A DNA stretch of 64,000 nucleotides, from positions 47,085,654 through 47,149,653 of the forward strand of contig CM060197.1 in assembly GCA_030549335.1 (NCBI GenBank), read 5' to 3'. Position numbers and translations under genes: made by a program. Below the pieces are notes generated by a model. It searched no databases, was not told the origin of the DNA, and was given only the letters and a program-made list of their open reading frames with translations. The stretch comes from Pontederia crassipes (Eukaryota; Streptophyta; Magnoliopsida; Commelinales; Pontederiaceae). Shown one piece after another: positions 1 to 13,209 of the stretch (its first letter is position 1; every line of letters begins with the position of its first letter).

Positions 1-663
1 ATAATGATATTACTTAAGCTCATTAGTAATGATATTGATTTGTTATTTAAATATAATATTTATATACTATTTGACGATAAGATATAATGCAAATATAACG
101 ATTTTAGTGCATAGATTTTATTCTCATTTTGATAAGTAACATGACCAGCCACTAAATGGAATTTGAACGAGTTACCCTCTCGCTCTTGCTGAAGTAGATA
201 CAGTCAACATCAGAGACAACAAGATGATAACATGACACCGAGAGTACATTTGATCGAAGAAAGTTTTCCTTGATTTGTTTATTTTTGCACAATCCTGCAC
301 TACATAAGATCTTGATACATCATGAACAAAGCCAATGCATCCTCCTGAAAGTGTAAACTTCCAGTTAAAGAATCAAAAACCACAAAAAGAGAAAGAAAGG
401 TAAACAAAAATCAACATCAATAGAATTATGTCAATCATGATCCTCGCATACAGAGCAAAGCGAACTAAATCACCATCACTCCTGTTTTGCAGTTGCTAAC
501 AGCAGTTTTATTCGGTGTCTCCAAGAGTATCAATATGTGCATATGTACTTGTCAGAACTTCAAAGCCAGAAAAGGAGGGCTTCGATAACAGTACAGCAGC
601 ATGGGTGGATAATACCATGTTTGAGATGTCATGTAATTGATCTTGATGAACCAATCTGAAGAA
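1..663. other. Downstream flank and probable 3' UTR of the carrier gene
   Basis: AT-rich sequence with no open reading frame I can support. The part next to the carrier stop codon (about 250-663) is probably its 3' UTR because transcription runs leftward. The polyadenylation site cannot be placed with confidence. Nothing else is visible. Confidence 0.4.
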
Positions 664-3600
664 TTAGTCTTCTTCATTTATAGCACAAAGTCGTTCTGCA
701 AAAGAAAAAGGCATCAGCAAGAAATAAGAATTATGTGATGGAAGATAACAGCAAATTAGAGAAAAAAAAAGAGACGTTTCTATTCATCTGGATAGAAACT
801 TGTTTATATAATATAATAATTAGTCAAGAAGGAACCTAACCACGATTGCCATTGGAAACTGGTAATCCGGGGGTGGACGTTGCAACCAATATATTGCAAG
901 TATAGACCACTTAAGTGTTCTAGAGGACCAAATCAACAGATACAATCTATAGCATAATCATACAAGCCTAGAAAGAGTAAAAGCATGCAGAATATCTTCA
1001 TGTGGACAAGTACCAATTCCTTGTGAAGATCTTAATTCTTGTTTCTGAAATTTCCTCATGTTTCACTACATACACGACAGCTTAACTAGCCAACATGACT
1101 GCATTAGTTCCATGTAAACAGCAACAACAACAACAACAAAGCCTTATCCCACTAGATGGGGTCGGCTACATGGATCATACGACGCCATTCGTTGATTCAT
1201 ATTCATAAGATTCGACAGGATTTTATGCTGACTGTCGGAACCTAAACAACCCTCCTCCTTTATTCGGGTTTGGGACCGGCTATAAAATATAGGCGAAGTT
1301 AGTTCCATGTAGACAGCATCCTAGTTAAAAAAAAATTCCCACGGGAGCATGCAACATTTTTTATAGGCACAGAAACACACAAACAAGTATGAAATTAGTC
1401 TAGCGTTTTACTTGGGCACTAACTAGCCTACTTTTTATGACTCTGCTCTGTTTCTTAAATACTGTGACAACAGATATACATCCTGAAATGTGACTGTTCA
1501 GATATGCAAACAAGTCAAGAACAGAATGGAAAAATCATTTACAAGGCAAGAAATGCAAGGGACAATAATATGATAAAAAAAGAGGAAGTGTGGCCATACT
1601 TAAATACTCATAAGCAACTATCATCGAGGTACCCCATGCTGACATGCTGACAAACCTTGGACCTAACCCTCTATAAAATCCTTTCCATCCATCCTCCGCA
1701 ATCAATCTTTTCACAACTTGTCTTGCATTTTCTTTTCGCTGATTATCCATAACCTACAATATGCAGAAAAGTCTGATATGAATAAGCATTCAGAGCGAGT
1801 AATTACATTTGCTAGCACTGCTATTTAGCAGGCCATATTGTAAACAACAACAACAACAACAACTACAACAACAAAGCCTTATCCCACTAGGTGGGGTCGG
1901 CTACATGGATCATACGACGCCAATTCGTTGATCCAAATTCATGAGATTCGACAGGCCATATTGTAAACATTACAATATAGCAGGCCATATTGTAAACATT
2001 ACAATATAAACATATATAACTATGATGTGCGTGCGTTCTCTACTTTAAAAGAACATGTTTATATATTCATATATATGAAAGGTAAAACTCAAAACGAAGT
2101 GTAGCACACAGTTAGGGTTGCACACCATGCAGTGCACCTGAATTACAGATAATTTTGGTTCAAAAGGAGTCATTAATTCTCATTTGTGCAGATGTGGTCA
2201 ATATTTTGAAGTAGAATTACTAATAATTCTGATAGACATGCTACTTGCTCCTTGTCCTCATATATGAATATATTTACAATCATAATTTCAATTGACATGA
2301 GATGCAATGAGAAACTGTCGTAGGAATATGGGGCTCAAATATTCTTGTAGCCTTGAAGATAGATAATTCTTTTCTTTCTTAATGGATAATAAAATAGGAA
2401 AAAAAATTGCACATTGCTCTCATCCTCTCCTACTTTCAAAAAAAGATAACGGAAAAATACCTTTGAAAAAGAAAAAAAAGATAATCCAATAATCCAAATC
2501 ATCCAAATAGTGGTAATTATTACTTTTATAAGACCCTAATAGTCGTATCAACTTTTCTTTATTTTTGTTTCAAAAAAGAAATTCTTTATTTTTTGTTTCA
2601 ATCAGAATGAGCGTCAGTTCATGTTAGCCAAAACTCAACATATGGTTCTTGATCCTTTATAAAATTTACCCTTTTGTAAAGTAGTGACATTTGATTCATA
2701 TCAGATTGTATTCCCAAAAAGTGATTGTCCCATTGTAAATGTGTGGGCGCAGGTTGGCGCTACTGGACTCAACAAAGTATTTAGACTTTATGAGTCAACT
2801 TTCAATAGATACAAGTTTACAAGATAATTTGGGTCGTTTGAAGTGTCAATCCTTTTACCTTTGAAGTATAGCACATAGTATGACCACAATGAAAAAGCAT
2901 ATTGTGCAAATAACATAGGTGAGAAACCAAATAATGCAAGTGCAGCTTAATTGGGGAATAAACTCCTTTAAAACAAACAGAAAATAAACTGCGCAGTTAA
3001 GATCAACATATAAGGAAGCAACCAATTATGCACAAGAATTAGACCTGCAGTCGTGTCTTGATTGTGTCTAGAGGAGTTGTTATACAGGAAGCTACAGCAC
3101 CAGCAATAACGCCCCCTGATGCTTGAACACTGGCTATTTTCCACTGCTCGGGAACAGCTGTGTTGCCATTGCCATAACCAAGAAGGCTGCTCAAGACATA
3201 AAAAAGAACCGCAAATGAAAATTCTGATGATATCTGAGACAAAATATCATTTACTCTGATAGAAGCACAAGACTGATGAGCACAAAAGGGAAAAATAATG
3301 GAAACAACATCATTATCTTCTTCATTTAGAACATGAGCCTTTTCTTGTCTTCTCTACCTCATATGTGAGTACAATAAGTGAAGAAATCATCAGATGCGCA
3401 TGCAAATGAAGAAGGGAGAGAGAAGAAGGGAGAACAATGTACTGTTGCTCTCAGTTTTCTCCTTTTATCTTTTGAGCTCTCATGTTGGGAAGATGAAAGG
3501 ACAGATTGTAGCAGAAAATAAAAGGGAGACAGCTCATACAAGATAGCAGAGAGAGAAATAACAACTGGTGTTCACTTACTTTTTTAACAATATTATTTGT

Positions 3601-6306
3601 TCACTTGATAAGGGATTTTGATATTTTATTAGTGTTCTAACTTCTAACTCATTTTTTTTAGGAGAAACTTCTAACTCTTTATGGCCACATTTTAAGTCCT
3701 TTGTTTATATTTGATATTACATTGTGACATAATTATATTGTCAATTATGATATTTATGCTATGAAATTTTAATATTTTTGTATAATTTTATATTGTGCCG
3801 TACCATACCCTAATCTTATAAGAATTGGCGTACCTTATGCGCGTACATGTAACGGGTACTGGTACCGTACCATGAAACATAGTAGACCACTTGGGTAACT
3901 CTATGCAAAATGCTAGTTACAAACCATGCAATCATGTTATAATGGCTTCGTGTGCCCCCAAAATAAAATAAAGTAGAAGACTCGCTGCATAGCAAAAGAA
4001 GTCTAGTGTCATACCTCCAAATAATACGTTGGCTGGACCCATAACTTGCCCACCACACAGCACTGGAAGGAGAATATGTCATTACAGACAGTCCAAATCC
4101 TCTGTACAGTCCCCTCAAGCCATCAGCCTTAATGATTTTCCTAGCAACATCCAGTCCACCATTATACTTAGTGTAACCAGAATACCCTTGCACCATCAAC
4201 TTTTGGCTGACCTAAAAATCATATACTTTTATCACCAACTGCCACATGCTTTATTGGAAGTATAATGCAAGCAGATTGATCCAGTGATCAAATTACTTTC
4301 CAGGGGAAAAAAATCAACTTTTTTTTTTTTTGAATCAGGGGTCAGCTATAAGAGAAAAGATACTGGTACTTAATTATCACAATGTATGATAAGCTACATT
4401 ACTTTGACGGATTTTTTTACTGAGGAATGGTGTCAGCAGTGAGTTTTGATGGTGTGTGTAGTGTGTACCTCCCAGAGTGTAGGAGAGGTATTGCAGATAA
4501 ATTTCGCCAACACTCTGATAGACATATCTTTCTCGAAAGAATCAAATGCACATCTATCAGTTGGATAATGAACGACAGCTCAACGAGGATCCTTCTGTTT
4601 GTTCCAAACATATTAAGAGATACAAGTACAGGAAGACATCTTGCCGTTTATATGTCCCCTGTTTCTCCCATATTCCTTTTCAAATCCTTCTCTCTTAGCA
4701 AGAACAAATATTTTGGATCTGGTGCATGAATTTTAGCTGTCCATTAAGTTTCCAATTAATCTGATATTGATAGCACATTTCTTATTCTTGTCATGAACCT
4801 ACCATATACATAGTGTTTCCAGAATCTTCAGAAATGCTTGATCCTTGATCAAATTTACATTATTACACAAACTGTTTCCTTGTGTATTAGTGACCAAAGA
4901 ACTTTACTAGATGCTATATCATGGTGTTTCCCAAAACTATAAAAATCTGGAGCACACTTTTTCTATCCTTGCATTTCTCCTTAGTTATCTTAATATTCCA
5001 CAAGTGGTCCTCCTTGTCATAAGAGCTGATTTGTAGATATGATCAATCATTCTCATCTAAAGTTCCGTACTACGGTTCTCTCTTGTATTTTAATTTTCCT
5101 TTCCTTTATGTTAAATTTTGGGGGACCAAGAATATCATTCTCATGTATCTAATGGAAACATGAAGAGTTCTACTTGGGGCATCCAAAAAAGAAAGACAGA
5201 TGAATATCAATAATCAATCACATATGTCTAAACAGACAATAGACGAACAGTATAGAAAATGTCCTTTATTTACTCAAAAGAAAAGACTTCACCAAAATAG
5301 AGATAAGGAACAAGTTACGCCCGATAAGTTCACAATGTAGTAGGTTTGAGTTCAATGGAAAATAAAGAAAATTTGCTACATGGAATTTACATTAGAAATT
5401 TGGAACATACCACATCGATAGGAACGAATACTGTCTGGGAGCAAATAGATGCTGACATCCCCGAAATGCCATTTGCTACGGCTGCCTGGATGGGCTCAGA
5501 CAACTTAAACGGTTCAAGCATCCGAAATGAAGCTGCTTTTGTTGTTTCTAATGAAGTTAGAAAAACAATCCTAACAGGAACTGCACCAGTAATCACAGTG
5601 GCGAATCCCCTATATAGACCGGGTACACCATCAACCTTTAAAATATTTTTGAAGGCTGAAAATGCATTCTTCTGAGCAACTTCTTTAGAAGCTACCTGCA
5701 TTCTGGTCTTTATGACAGACATGGGATATAGCGCCACTGTGACACCGCTAAACAGGCCTGCTCCCAAGACATAAAACTTACTCTTGTCGAGCCTGCAGGT
5801 TAGGATAGATTTAATAAGCACAGAGATAAAAAGAATTTATTTAAAATTAATCAGTGATAAACCGTTAAATATTTTTCTAAGCAATTTTGGACAAAATTTT
5901 CAATATAGTTATTTACTGAAAAATGATTTAAATCGGACAAATTGGCAATTCGTCCAAGAGAGAACAATTGAAGCACACGAAGAATCACAAATGAAGTAAA
6001 AATCTTCCAACGTGATTGACCTTTTGAATCAATTCACCAGTCAAGAGACCTAACGATATCAAATCTATCCAAGAAAACAAATTTAGATCATTATCCAAAT
6101 TTTGGCATACACTCCAATATAAAAGACAATTCCTTTTTCCGAAATATGAACACCAGAAATCATTTCCCACATGACGACTCTAAATAATGAGAGAAATTCC
6201 ACCAAAAAACATTCTAAAAAGGGTAAAGGTCGAAATTGGGGGAAGAGGAAGGCTGAGCATACTTATCCCAATTGATCTCGGTTTGGCCGAATGAAGGGCG
6301 AGCCAT
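664..6306 (-). CDS. Mitochondrial carrier, SLC25A44-like, six exons
   Basis: Seen: six exons join in frame with GT-AG introns: 6263-6306, 5411-5792, 4015-4211, 3045-3186, 1600-1753 and 664-695, giving 951 nt and 316 aa. The start is the ATG at 6306 (MARPSFGQTEINWDK); the end reads EYLKRLCAINEED then TAA. Three carrier repeats are visible. Their signature positions are PMSVIKTR at about residue 38, PIDVVSQK at about 139 and PLDTIKTR at about 246. Each repeat also has a downstream G-x-YRG motif (GLYRGF, GLYRGF, GFYRGL). Known: the sequence follows the Arabidopsis At5g15640 type of inner-membrane carrier, related to animal SLC25A44. The family moves small metabolites across the mitochondrial inner membrane; the substrate of the plant members is not something I can assign. 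Odd: the first signature has Ser where most carriers have an acidic residue, as I recall also for the Arabidopsis relative. The exon 3/4 junction makes Ser208, where I expect Arg in relatives. Introns 4 and 5 each hold a SINE-like insertion. The length is normal for the family and the gene looks intact. Confidence 0.93.
1123..1298 (-). mobile_element. SINE-like element A, in carrier intron 5
   Basis: A 176-bp insert lies in intron 5 of the carrier. Read on the minus strand it ends with GTGGGATAAGGC followed by (TTG)n, a sequence widespread in plant genomes and resembling the Au-type SINE. It is flanked by a 19-bp direct repeat with one mismatch, TTAGTTCCATGTAAACAGC at 1104-1122 and 1299-1317, as expected for target-primed retrotransposition. 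The upstream part contains GCCGGTCCCAAACCCG, which could be a degraded pol III box. The family name is from memory; the insertion itself is well supported by the repeat. Confidence 0.75.
1846..1951 (-). mobile_element. SINE-like element B, 5'-truncated, in carrier intron 4
   Basis: This is the same family and orientation as the copy at 1123-1298 but only about 106 bp long, missing the 5' part. A perfect 17-bp target duplication, CAGGCCATATTGTAAAC, flanks it at 1829-1845 and 1952-1968. The right-hand copy is itself part of a 28-29 bp tandem duplication running to about 2009, a small later slippage event. Confidence 0.75.
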
Positions 6307-6509
6307 CTCCCGCGAATCCATCAAGCAGCTGCGCCCTTCGTCCGCGGATCAAAAAGACCTCCTCCCAAATCGAACAAGAAGAAGAGCAGGAATCGAAGCA
6401 AGTCCCGCGTCCCTCACCTCGCCCTCCCTTCCAATTTGGAGGCGGTGGCGACGACTCGGAGTGAATGGAAGAAGAGAAGCCTCCGAAACCATGGGAGCAA
6501 TTGGGGACT

Positions 6510-7213
6510 TGTAAAATTTGGTTTGGTCTACAAGAAACCAAACACAATTTGACCACGCCGTTTTTTTACAATAATAATAATAATAATAATAATAATCCAA
6601 TTAATTTACACTTTTATTTTTATTTAAACATAAAAACTTTTTAATTTATTTACAGTTTTAATTTTTTGATAATTAAGTAAAATAAGATGGTTAAATATTG
6701 ACTCGGTATATAATATCACAAATTTGATATCTTTGTATTATATATGTAAATACGGTATTAATTTAATTTCATCAAAAAATTGGTTGTTTTAATTTTAACA
6801 GTGGTTAATTTTTAGCCTTTTCAAACTTAAAAAAGTATGATATGTCATAATTGTTGAACAATAATTTAATATTTCTCCAACATAATAATAGAATTTATGT
6901 TTGTCGATTGAAAAGTTTGTGATTTTCTATGATTTTTATTTTAAGTTTGATTCCTAATAAACGTTCAAACTTTCCTACACAAATTTATCAATAATAATAG
7001 TAATAGTTGACCGCAAACAATTGACCCAGTCAGTGCTTTGGCCTGCTCAAATTACTAGGTCAAACATCCTGCACATGGGAAGATAAAATTCATATTTATT
7101 ATAATCAATATTTTTGACGCATTAAAATTGACCTGTGCTGTCATCAGATTTGCCAACTTATATTAACACACTATCTAAACTATAAAAGAACATTTATTTT
7201 ATATTATTTATTA
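6510..7213. other. Carrier upstream region, AT-rich
   Basis: This lies upstream of the carrier's first exon; the 5' UTR probably runs to about 6500. It holds an (AAT)n microsatellite at about 6570-6596 and otherwise AT-rich DNA without a supported gene. No clear core promoter could be chosen. Confidence 0.4.
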
Positions 7214-7255
7214 ATTCTGTGAACTCTTTTTTTTTAAGAAGATTGATATTAAGTA

Positions 7256-10200
7256 TTAAACATCAAAATCGTCCTGATACAAAATATTGAAGAGCTCACA
7301 AGGTAGGTCATCCTCACAAAAAATGATATTTCCCTGTAATATACCTATGTTAGCTAGGGCATGAACAGTCCTATTACAACGTCTATCACAGTTCAAAATA
7401 TTACAAGATTCAAATTCCTTCATGACATTCCAAGTAGAGTTCATTAGATTTGCAATCTGCCAAGGACACAGGATTCGCCTATTTGCTGCATTGACAAGAA
7501 TTTGAGAGTCAACTTCTACTAAGATGTGCGTGAAACTTCTGTGTCTGCACTCCTTAAGGCCGAGCAGAAGGGCAGCAGCTTCCAACTCTAAAAACCCCCA
7601 TTGCCACCGGCCTGGGACAACCAGCAAAAACAAAAGTGTTATTACGAGCCCTAATTATAAAGCCCACTCCCCCCGGCTCCGACGAATGCAGAAAGATCCG
7701 TCGGAGTTCAGTTTGACCCATGGGTCAGACGAGGGCTCCCACCGGACTCGGACAGAGTCTTGGGGGTTGAAAGCCTCAGGTACATGGGTATTCACATATT
7801 CATTGTGACCGGCAACAGTCCGCTCCCAGACATTCAACACGATTGCCTACCTGGAACTAAAATGACGGTCATTACGAGCATTCCAAAGTCCCCACAAACA
7901 AAAAGCAAAAAGAGAAAGGAAAAGTATCTTGGATCTCTGGTCGAGATTCTGACCCTCCTTGATCCAATCTCCAACATGTCAAGAATCTTCATAAAGAAAA
8001 GTGAAACCTATTTTTTGTTGAAAGGTAGACCAAAGCTGTTTTGAAAAAGGGCAGTGAAAAAATAAATGAGCATTTGATTCAACATTTAAACCACAAAAAG
8101 AGCAATCAGTATTTGCTGAGATATCAAAACGTCGAAAATAATCTTTAGTAGGCAATCGATTGTATATGAGTTTCCACAAGAAAATAGAAATCTTATGGGG
8201 CACTTTGATCCGCCAAATCAAGTTCCAAGGAGGCCCTCTAGGTGTTGATGTCGAGTGACTGTTCCTGTACAAGAATTTATAGACACTATTTGTATTAGCA
8301 ATATCATGAGAATCCGAGGCCCATACCCACGTGTCATCATTGGCCATAGACGTGGGCAGATGCAAGGAGAGGATTATATCGACCAGTGAAGGGCCAAAGC
8401 AAGCTTGAATGATGTTAATGTTCCATGTGTTATTACTTATAAGTTCAGAGACAAGATGAAAATTTGAAAACATAGTAACATTTATGTATGTAGGCTTAAA
8501 GGCAAAGGGGATATTAGAAATTTAACAGTTTTTTGACCATTTGCAATGCATTTAGTGAAGCCATTCCTAATGGTAATAGAAGTGTCAAGGATGATCTTCT
8601 AAGACCAAGCAAAAGAGTGTCCAGAGGTATCTTGCCCAGGAGAAGACCAGAGACGAAAAGACCCATATTTTTCTTTGACAAGATCAGTCCATATACTAGA
8701 TTCCCCCCTCAATATTGCGTGAATTCTTTTAGCAAGCAAGGCAGTTCTAATGTGTGTAAGCTTTTTAACACCCAGACCACCATCTCTCTTAGGAAATTGA
8801 ACAGTATTCAAATTTATAAGGTGCAGGCCCCTCTTATCCTCCTTACCATCCCAAAGAAAACCCCCTAGCCATCCTTTCTAGGGTCTCCAGAGTCCCAGCG
8901 GGAACATGAGTGACCCCCAAGGAATAGACAGGTATGGAATTCAAGACTGAAAGAATAAGGGTAAGTCTTCCAGCTTGATTGAGAGTGTTTCTTTTCCATC
9001 CAGAGATCCGAGCAGATATCTTATCAGTTAAAAGCTTCTGATGACTAACAGGGATCAACTTATTAGATATTGGGACACCTAAATATATAAAGGGGAGCTT
9101 TCCAGTTTGGATACCCATGTGATGCTTGATTAGTGAAGTCCTACCAGAGTGCATTTTTTAGGGGAGGAACAATTCAGACTTGTTAGGATTTATCTTTTGG
9201 TTTGTCAACATACCATAAAGGTTTAAGGTTTTGTTCAGATTGACACAGTTCTTTTTTGTAGCTGCAATACAAATTAGTAGGTCATCTGCATAAGCAAGGT
9301 GGCTTAAAGTGAAGTTTTCGCATTTAAAAGGCTGGATGTTTCCCATGAGGACATCATTATTAAGCAATGTAGAGAGTACTTGTGATGTTAAAATGAAAAG
9401 ATAAGGAGATAGGGGGTCCCCCTATCTAATGCCTTGGTGACTAGTGAAACTTTGGGACATCACCCCATTAATGTAACACCTAAATTTAGGTGAAGTGACA
9501 CAGGCCATGATCCATTCAATGAACATCTCAGGGAAATTCATGAGCCTAAGTATTCCTAATGCTATACTAGGAAACTCTGTCAAAAGCCTTTTCCATGTCA
9601 GCCTTTAATAACATATATTTCTTTCTTCCCCTCCCCATGGAATGTACTAACTCTTGAGCCACCAGGATGTTATGCTGAATAGAACGATTCCTAAGAAAAG
9701 CGGACTGAGCAGGGTCAATGATTTCCTGCAGCCTAGGCTTTAATCTATTAGACAAGATTTTTGCAATGACACGATAAATGACATTACAGAGAAAGATTGG
9801 ATGAAAGTCATTTATGGTTTTAGAATTTTGCCTCTTGGGAATGAAAATCAAGGTGGTCCAACTCCAGGCAGTGGGCATGTGATATGATTGGAAAAAGGAT
9901 TGGATTTCACTACAAAGCTTAGGACCTACGATATCCCAATAGGTCTTGTAGAACTCTATCCTGTATCCATCAGGTCCAGGAGCTTTACTAGTTGGCATGC
10001 TCCAGAAGGCATCCTTGATCTCTTGACATGTAATGGGTGCAGTTAACTGGGTGTGATTATCAAGATGAATTTTAGGAAGTTCAGGCCAGTATTCTAAGGG
10101 GATCTCAGGTGTTCTTTCTTTACTCCAAATATTACTATAGTGGTCAACGAATTTCTCTCTAATCCTATCACCATCATCTATTATTTCCCCCTCATTGCCA

Positions 10201-11305
10201 ATTAACATTTGTATTTTATTTCTTCTTTGTCTAACCATTGTACTTAGGTGAAAAAAAGGTTGTATTCCTATCTCCGTCCTTGATCCAGCTAACCCTAAAC
10301 TTAGACCACCATTTGATACTAATCTATCTTCTAAGAGCAGCATGCAGGTGATATGCAGCCCTTAACTTTTGGCACTCATCACAGGATAATCCATTTCTAC
10401 TATCCTTAAGTTCCAATTTGTTGATGTCCTCTAAGGCTTGGTCCACCCTGTGCTCCAGTTTGCCTAAATCTTTTTTATTCCATTCCAAAGTTTTAGTTTT
10501 GATGGCTTTTAGTGCTTGATTGACCATTCTATCCTGGGTCCACTCCTTATTGACAATGTCCTTTGGCTCCATGTAATTGAACCAGAAATGGTCATATTTG
10601 AATTGCCTAGGTCGTTTATGCTTTATCTGTGTTTTAGTAATAGAGGTGCATGGTCAGACGGGCATCTAGCCAGTGGCTTAAGAGTTAAATTCGGGAAGGC
10701 CAGAATCCAAGCATTATTTAATAAGACCCTATCTAGATGGCAAAGGACTCTTGCCAAACCTTGGCGGTTATTGCACCAAGTATGCTGGATGCCAACAAGG
10801 TCAACGTCCATTAGTCCCTCGTGATCAATAATGTCTCTAAATAGTTTTATAGATCTAGTTAAACAGAAAGGCCATCCCCCTTTTTTGTCCTTGGGTCTAA
10901 GAATACAATTAAAATCCCCTAGAAGTAACCATGGAAGATCGCCTAAGTTAAGATTTATAAGTTGCTTAGACAAGGTAGAGTGAATGAGTGGAATGGTGCT
11001 AGCATATACACAAGAGAGAACCGACGAGAAGTTACCTGAGCTAATAACAGCATGGATTACCTATGATTCAATACTAATTACCGTGATTTCTATATTTTGG
11101 TGCCGCCGGAAGCACCGTTGCCCGCAAGATATCTTCCGGACCATTGATTTCCCAGCCGCCGAAGAATCTTGTCTGCTTGCACATTATTAGCATGCGTTTC
11201 CACTAACAAAATAATGTCAGGACAATACCTACTTATAAGTTCTCGGAGTCGATCCCTAACTTTGCTCCGGTATGCTCCATGGTTGTTCCAAGAAATGATC
11301 TTCAT
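7256..11305 (-). pseudogene. LINE ORF2 remnant: endonuclease, RT, RNase H
   Basis: It begins at ATG 11305 with MKIISWNNHGAYRSK, an APE-type endonuclease start. Endonuclease motifs follow: LLGDFNCIL near 10910 and SDHAPLLL near 10640. Reverse transcriptase motifs lie between about 10340 and 8600: APGPDGYRIEFYKTYW, LIFIPK, DPAQSAFLRNRSI, KADMEKAFDRVS and AYADDLL (the catalytic YADD box, near 9300). A zinc-binding RVT segment (IWRIKVPHKISIFLWK, then CSFCGLNVESNAHLFFHC) occupies 7979-8473. An RNase H segment (GFLELEAAALLLGLKEC, LVEVDSQILVN) occupies about 7256-7633 and ends at TAA 7256. The protein is spread over several frames. It once drove nicking and reverse transcription of LINE RNA. Confidence 0.9.
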
Positions 11306-11522
11306 GGTTTGACTGCTGGATTCCCAGCTGTCACTGCAAGGAGAGATGAGATGATGAGGACGACGTAAGATCAACTCCCTTTTGCTTACCTCTTTTTGAT
11401 TTTTGGTTCCTTATTATTTGTTGCAGCAGAGGCAGGAGCGCCATGGACACATGCTTTTTGACCCTTCCCCGCTTCATCTCTTTCCTTTGATTTGGCACTA
11501 GGTCCTCATCCGGCTCATCCCC

Positions 11523-13115
11523 TTAGTCTTCCGCTTCTTCATCTTGGATTTGTCCTTCTTCGAGCTCCCCGATCATGTTTGGAGGCTTGTCGCATATGAA
11601 ACGTTCTTTGATCTGCTCAACAATGGCGGCATGTTTCTCCGATGAGCCTCCATGGGGGTTTTCCTTCAGAAGAGAAATAGAGAAAGAGTTCTGGATGGGC
11701 GATGCCCTAGATCTGGGCGGAGAGGGCGCAACAACTGAAAGGGGCGGAAAGGTTTTATCGTAGGCTATTTGCTCGATGTTACGTGGCGAAAGATCAGAAT
11801 GGTTCGGGTCATCAGAGCCGTCGATCTCCGTTCCAACCTCACGTGACACACCCACATGTGCTACAGTTGACTCCGTTAGGACCGCGTTTGGGTTGCCGTT
11901 AGGGCAACTTTCATTAACTTCCATCACAGGATCTGGACCGTCGGATTCGGGCGAGTGGTTAAGATCCAGCGCACTGAACCGATTTGTTACGCCCCCAGGC
12001 CCAACGCCCGCAGCTGGCCTCCACGACAATCCCACCTCTCCGGCATCGACAGGGGAGTCCCGCCGATCCCGAGCCTCCATCTGAACACTATGAGGGTCCG
12101 GCCGTGAGTTCCTTCCCTGGGCGCCCGGAGTCGTAGGAGCTCGGGGCCGACGCATACCGGTGAAAGAGCGCAGCCAAGGACTATAGAGTAAGACCTTAAC
12201 ATCACCACCCGCCGTCGGCGAGACCTTACAGCCTTCGAATCTGTGACCAGTCATACCACAGTGAAAGCAGAAAAATAGGTAGATTTTCATAAGAGACATG
12301 TTGAAAAAACCTGCCGCCGTCCGGATTGCGGATCCACACTCCCTGCTTGATCGGGTTCGCGAGGTCCAAATCAACACAGACTCGAATTTTCTGGCGAGGG
12401 AGTCTCTATCAACAAGCAGCGGCTCCCCAAAGCATCTTGCAACTCTCCAGACCGAGTCATGTCCCTGTAGCTCATAAGGCATTCCACACAACTGAATCCA
12501 GGTCGGGAGCACACGAGGAGATCTCCGGTGGTGCGGAAATCTGGCTGAGGTTGTGAAACAAACATGAGGTGACCCGAGACGCTCTAGGGGCCTCCTGTCA
12601 AGATGCGCATGCGTTCCTGCAACCATTCAAAAGAGAGTAAGAAATATCTATTACCCATATCAGTTACCTTCAAGGGATGAATCAAGCCCCAGATTTTCGG
12701 GAGCTCGGCCCGGAGCAACTCCAACTGGAGCCGTCCAACCGTCCTTCCGACAAGACAATGCTTTAGCTCTTCCGACCTCTCCGCCACCTCAGCAGCAGGG
12801 ATGATGACCTCCTCCGTAATCTCTTCCTGCAAATATCGCAACTGGTGAGGGGAGATAAGATCTGAGGGCCTGAGCCGGTCGCGATCTCCCCATGACGAGC
12901 TAGCATCTATCGGGGCTCAAGGCGTGACCACAGCCTTGTCCGTTTGTCTGAGCTGAGGGGATGGAAGAGAAGGGAAGAGATGGGGTGGGGGGAGATCGGC
13001 GGTTCTGACATTTCGGGAGACCAGGAGGTGGGCGGAGATGAGTGTCTCCGGCGAGGAGCCGTGGCCGAAGAGCAAGATCAACTAGCGGTTGGGAGGGGTT
13101 TTTAGAGAGAGGCAT
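11523..13115 (-). pseudogene. LINE ORF1 remnant with DUF4283-like and CCHC zinc knuckle
   Basis: The likely original start is ATG 13115 (MPLSKNPSQPLVDLALRPRLL). A DUF4283-like segment sits at about 12584-12841 (LVGRTVGRLQLELLRAELPK, GNRYFLLSFEW). A shifted frame follows with LPTWIQLCGMPYEL and a zinc knuckle CFHCGMTGHRFEGC, spaced C-x2-C-x4-H-x4-C. It ends with an acidic tail at TAA 11523. This is the nucleic-acid-binding ORF1 protein of plant L1 elements. At least two frameshifts separate the N-terminal parts. Confidence 0.8.
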
Positions 13116-13209
13116 TTTTTAGAGAGAGAAGCTCCCTCGAACTCCCTCCTTTTTGGTGTTCGACCCCTTGGCTGGATAAGATGTCAGTGGGGAAAGATCC
13201 TGTGAACTC

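Larger units (their letters stand above)
7227..13196 (-). mobile_element. Full-length L1-type LINE retrotransposon, decayed
   Basis: Seen: a 5.97-kb element on the minus strand. It ends in a poly(A) tail, read as T9 at 7227-7235. It is bounded by a 13-bp target duplication with one mismatch: ATTCTGTGAACTC at 7214-7226 and ATCCTGTGAACTC at 13197-13209. The order along the minus strand is 5' leader, ORF1 with a CCHC knuckle, endonuclease, reverse transcriptase, zinc-binding RVT domain and RNase H, which is the standard layout of plant L1 elements carrying RNase H. Both ORFs contain several frameshifts and stops, so it cannot now be autonomous. It lies between the carrier gene and the CACTA/LTR region and does not interrupt a recognisable gene. 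Confidence 0.92.
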
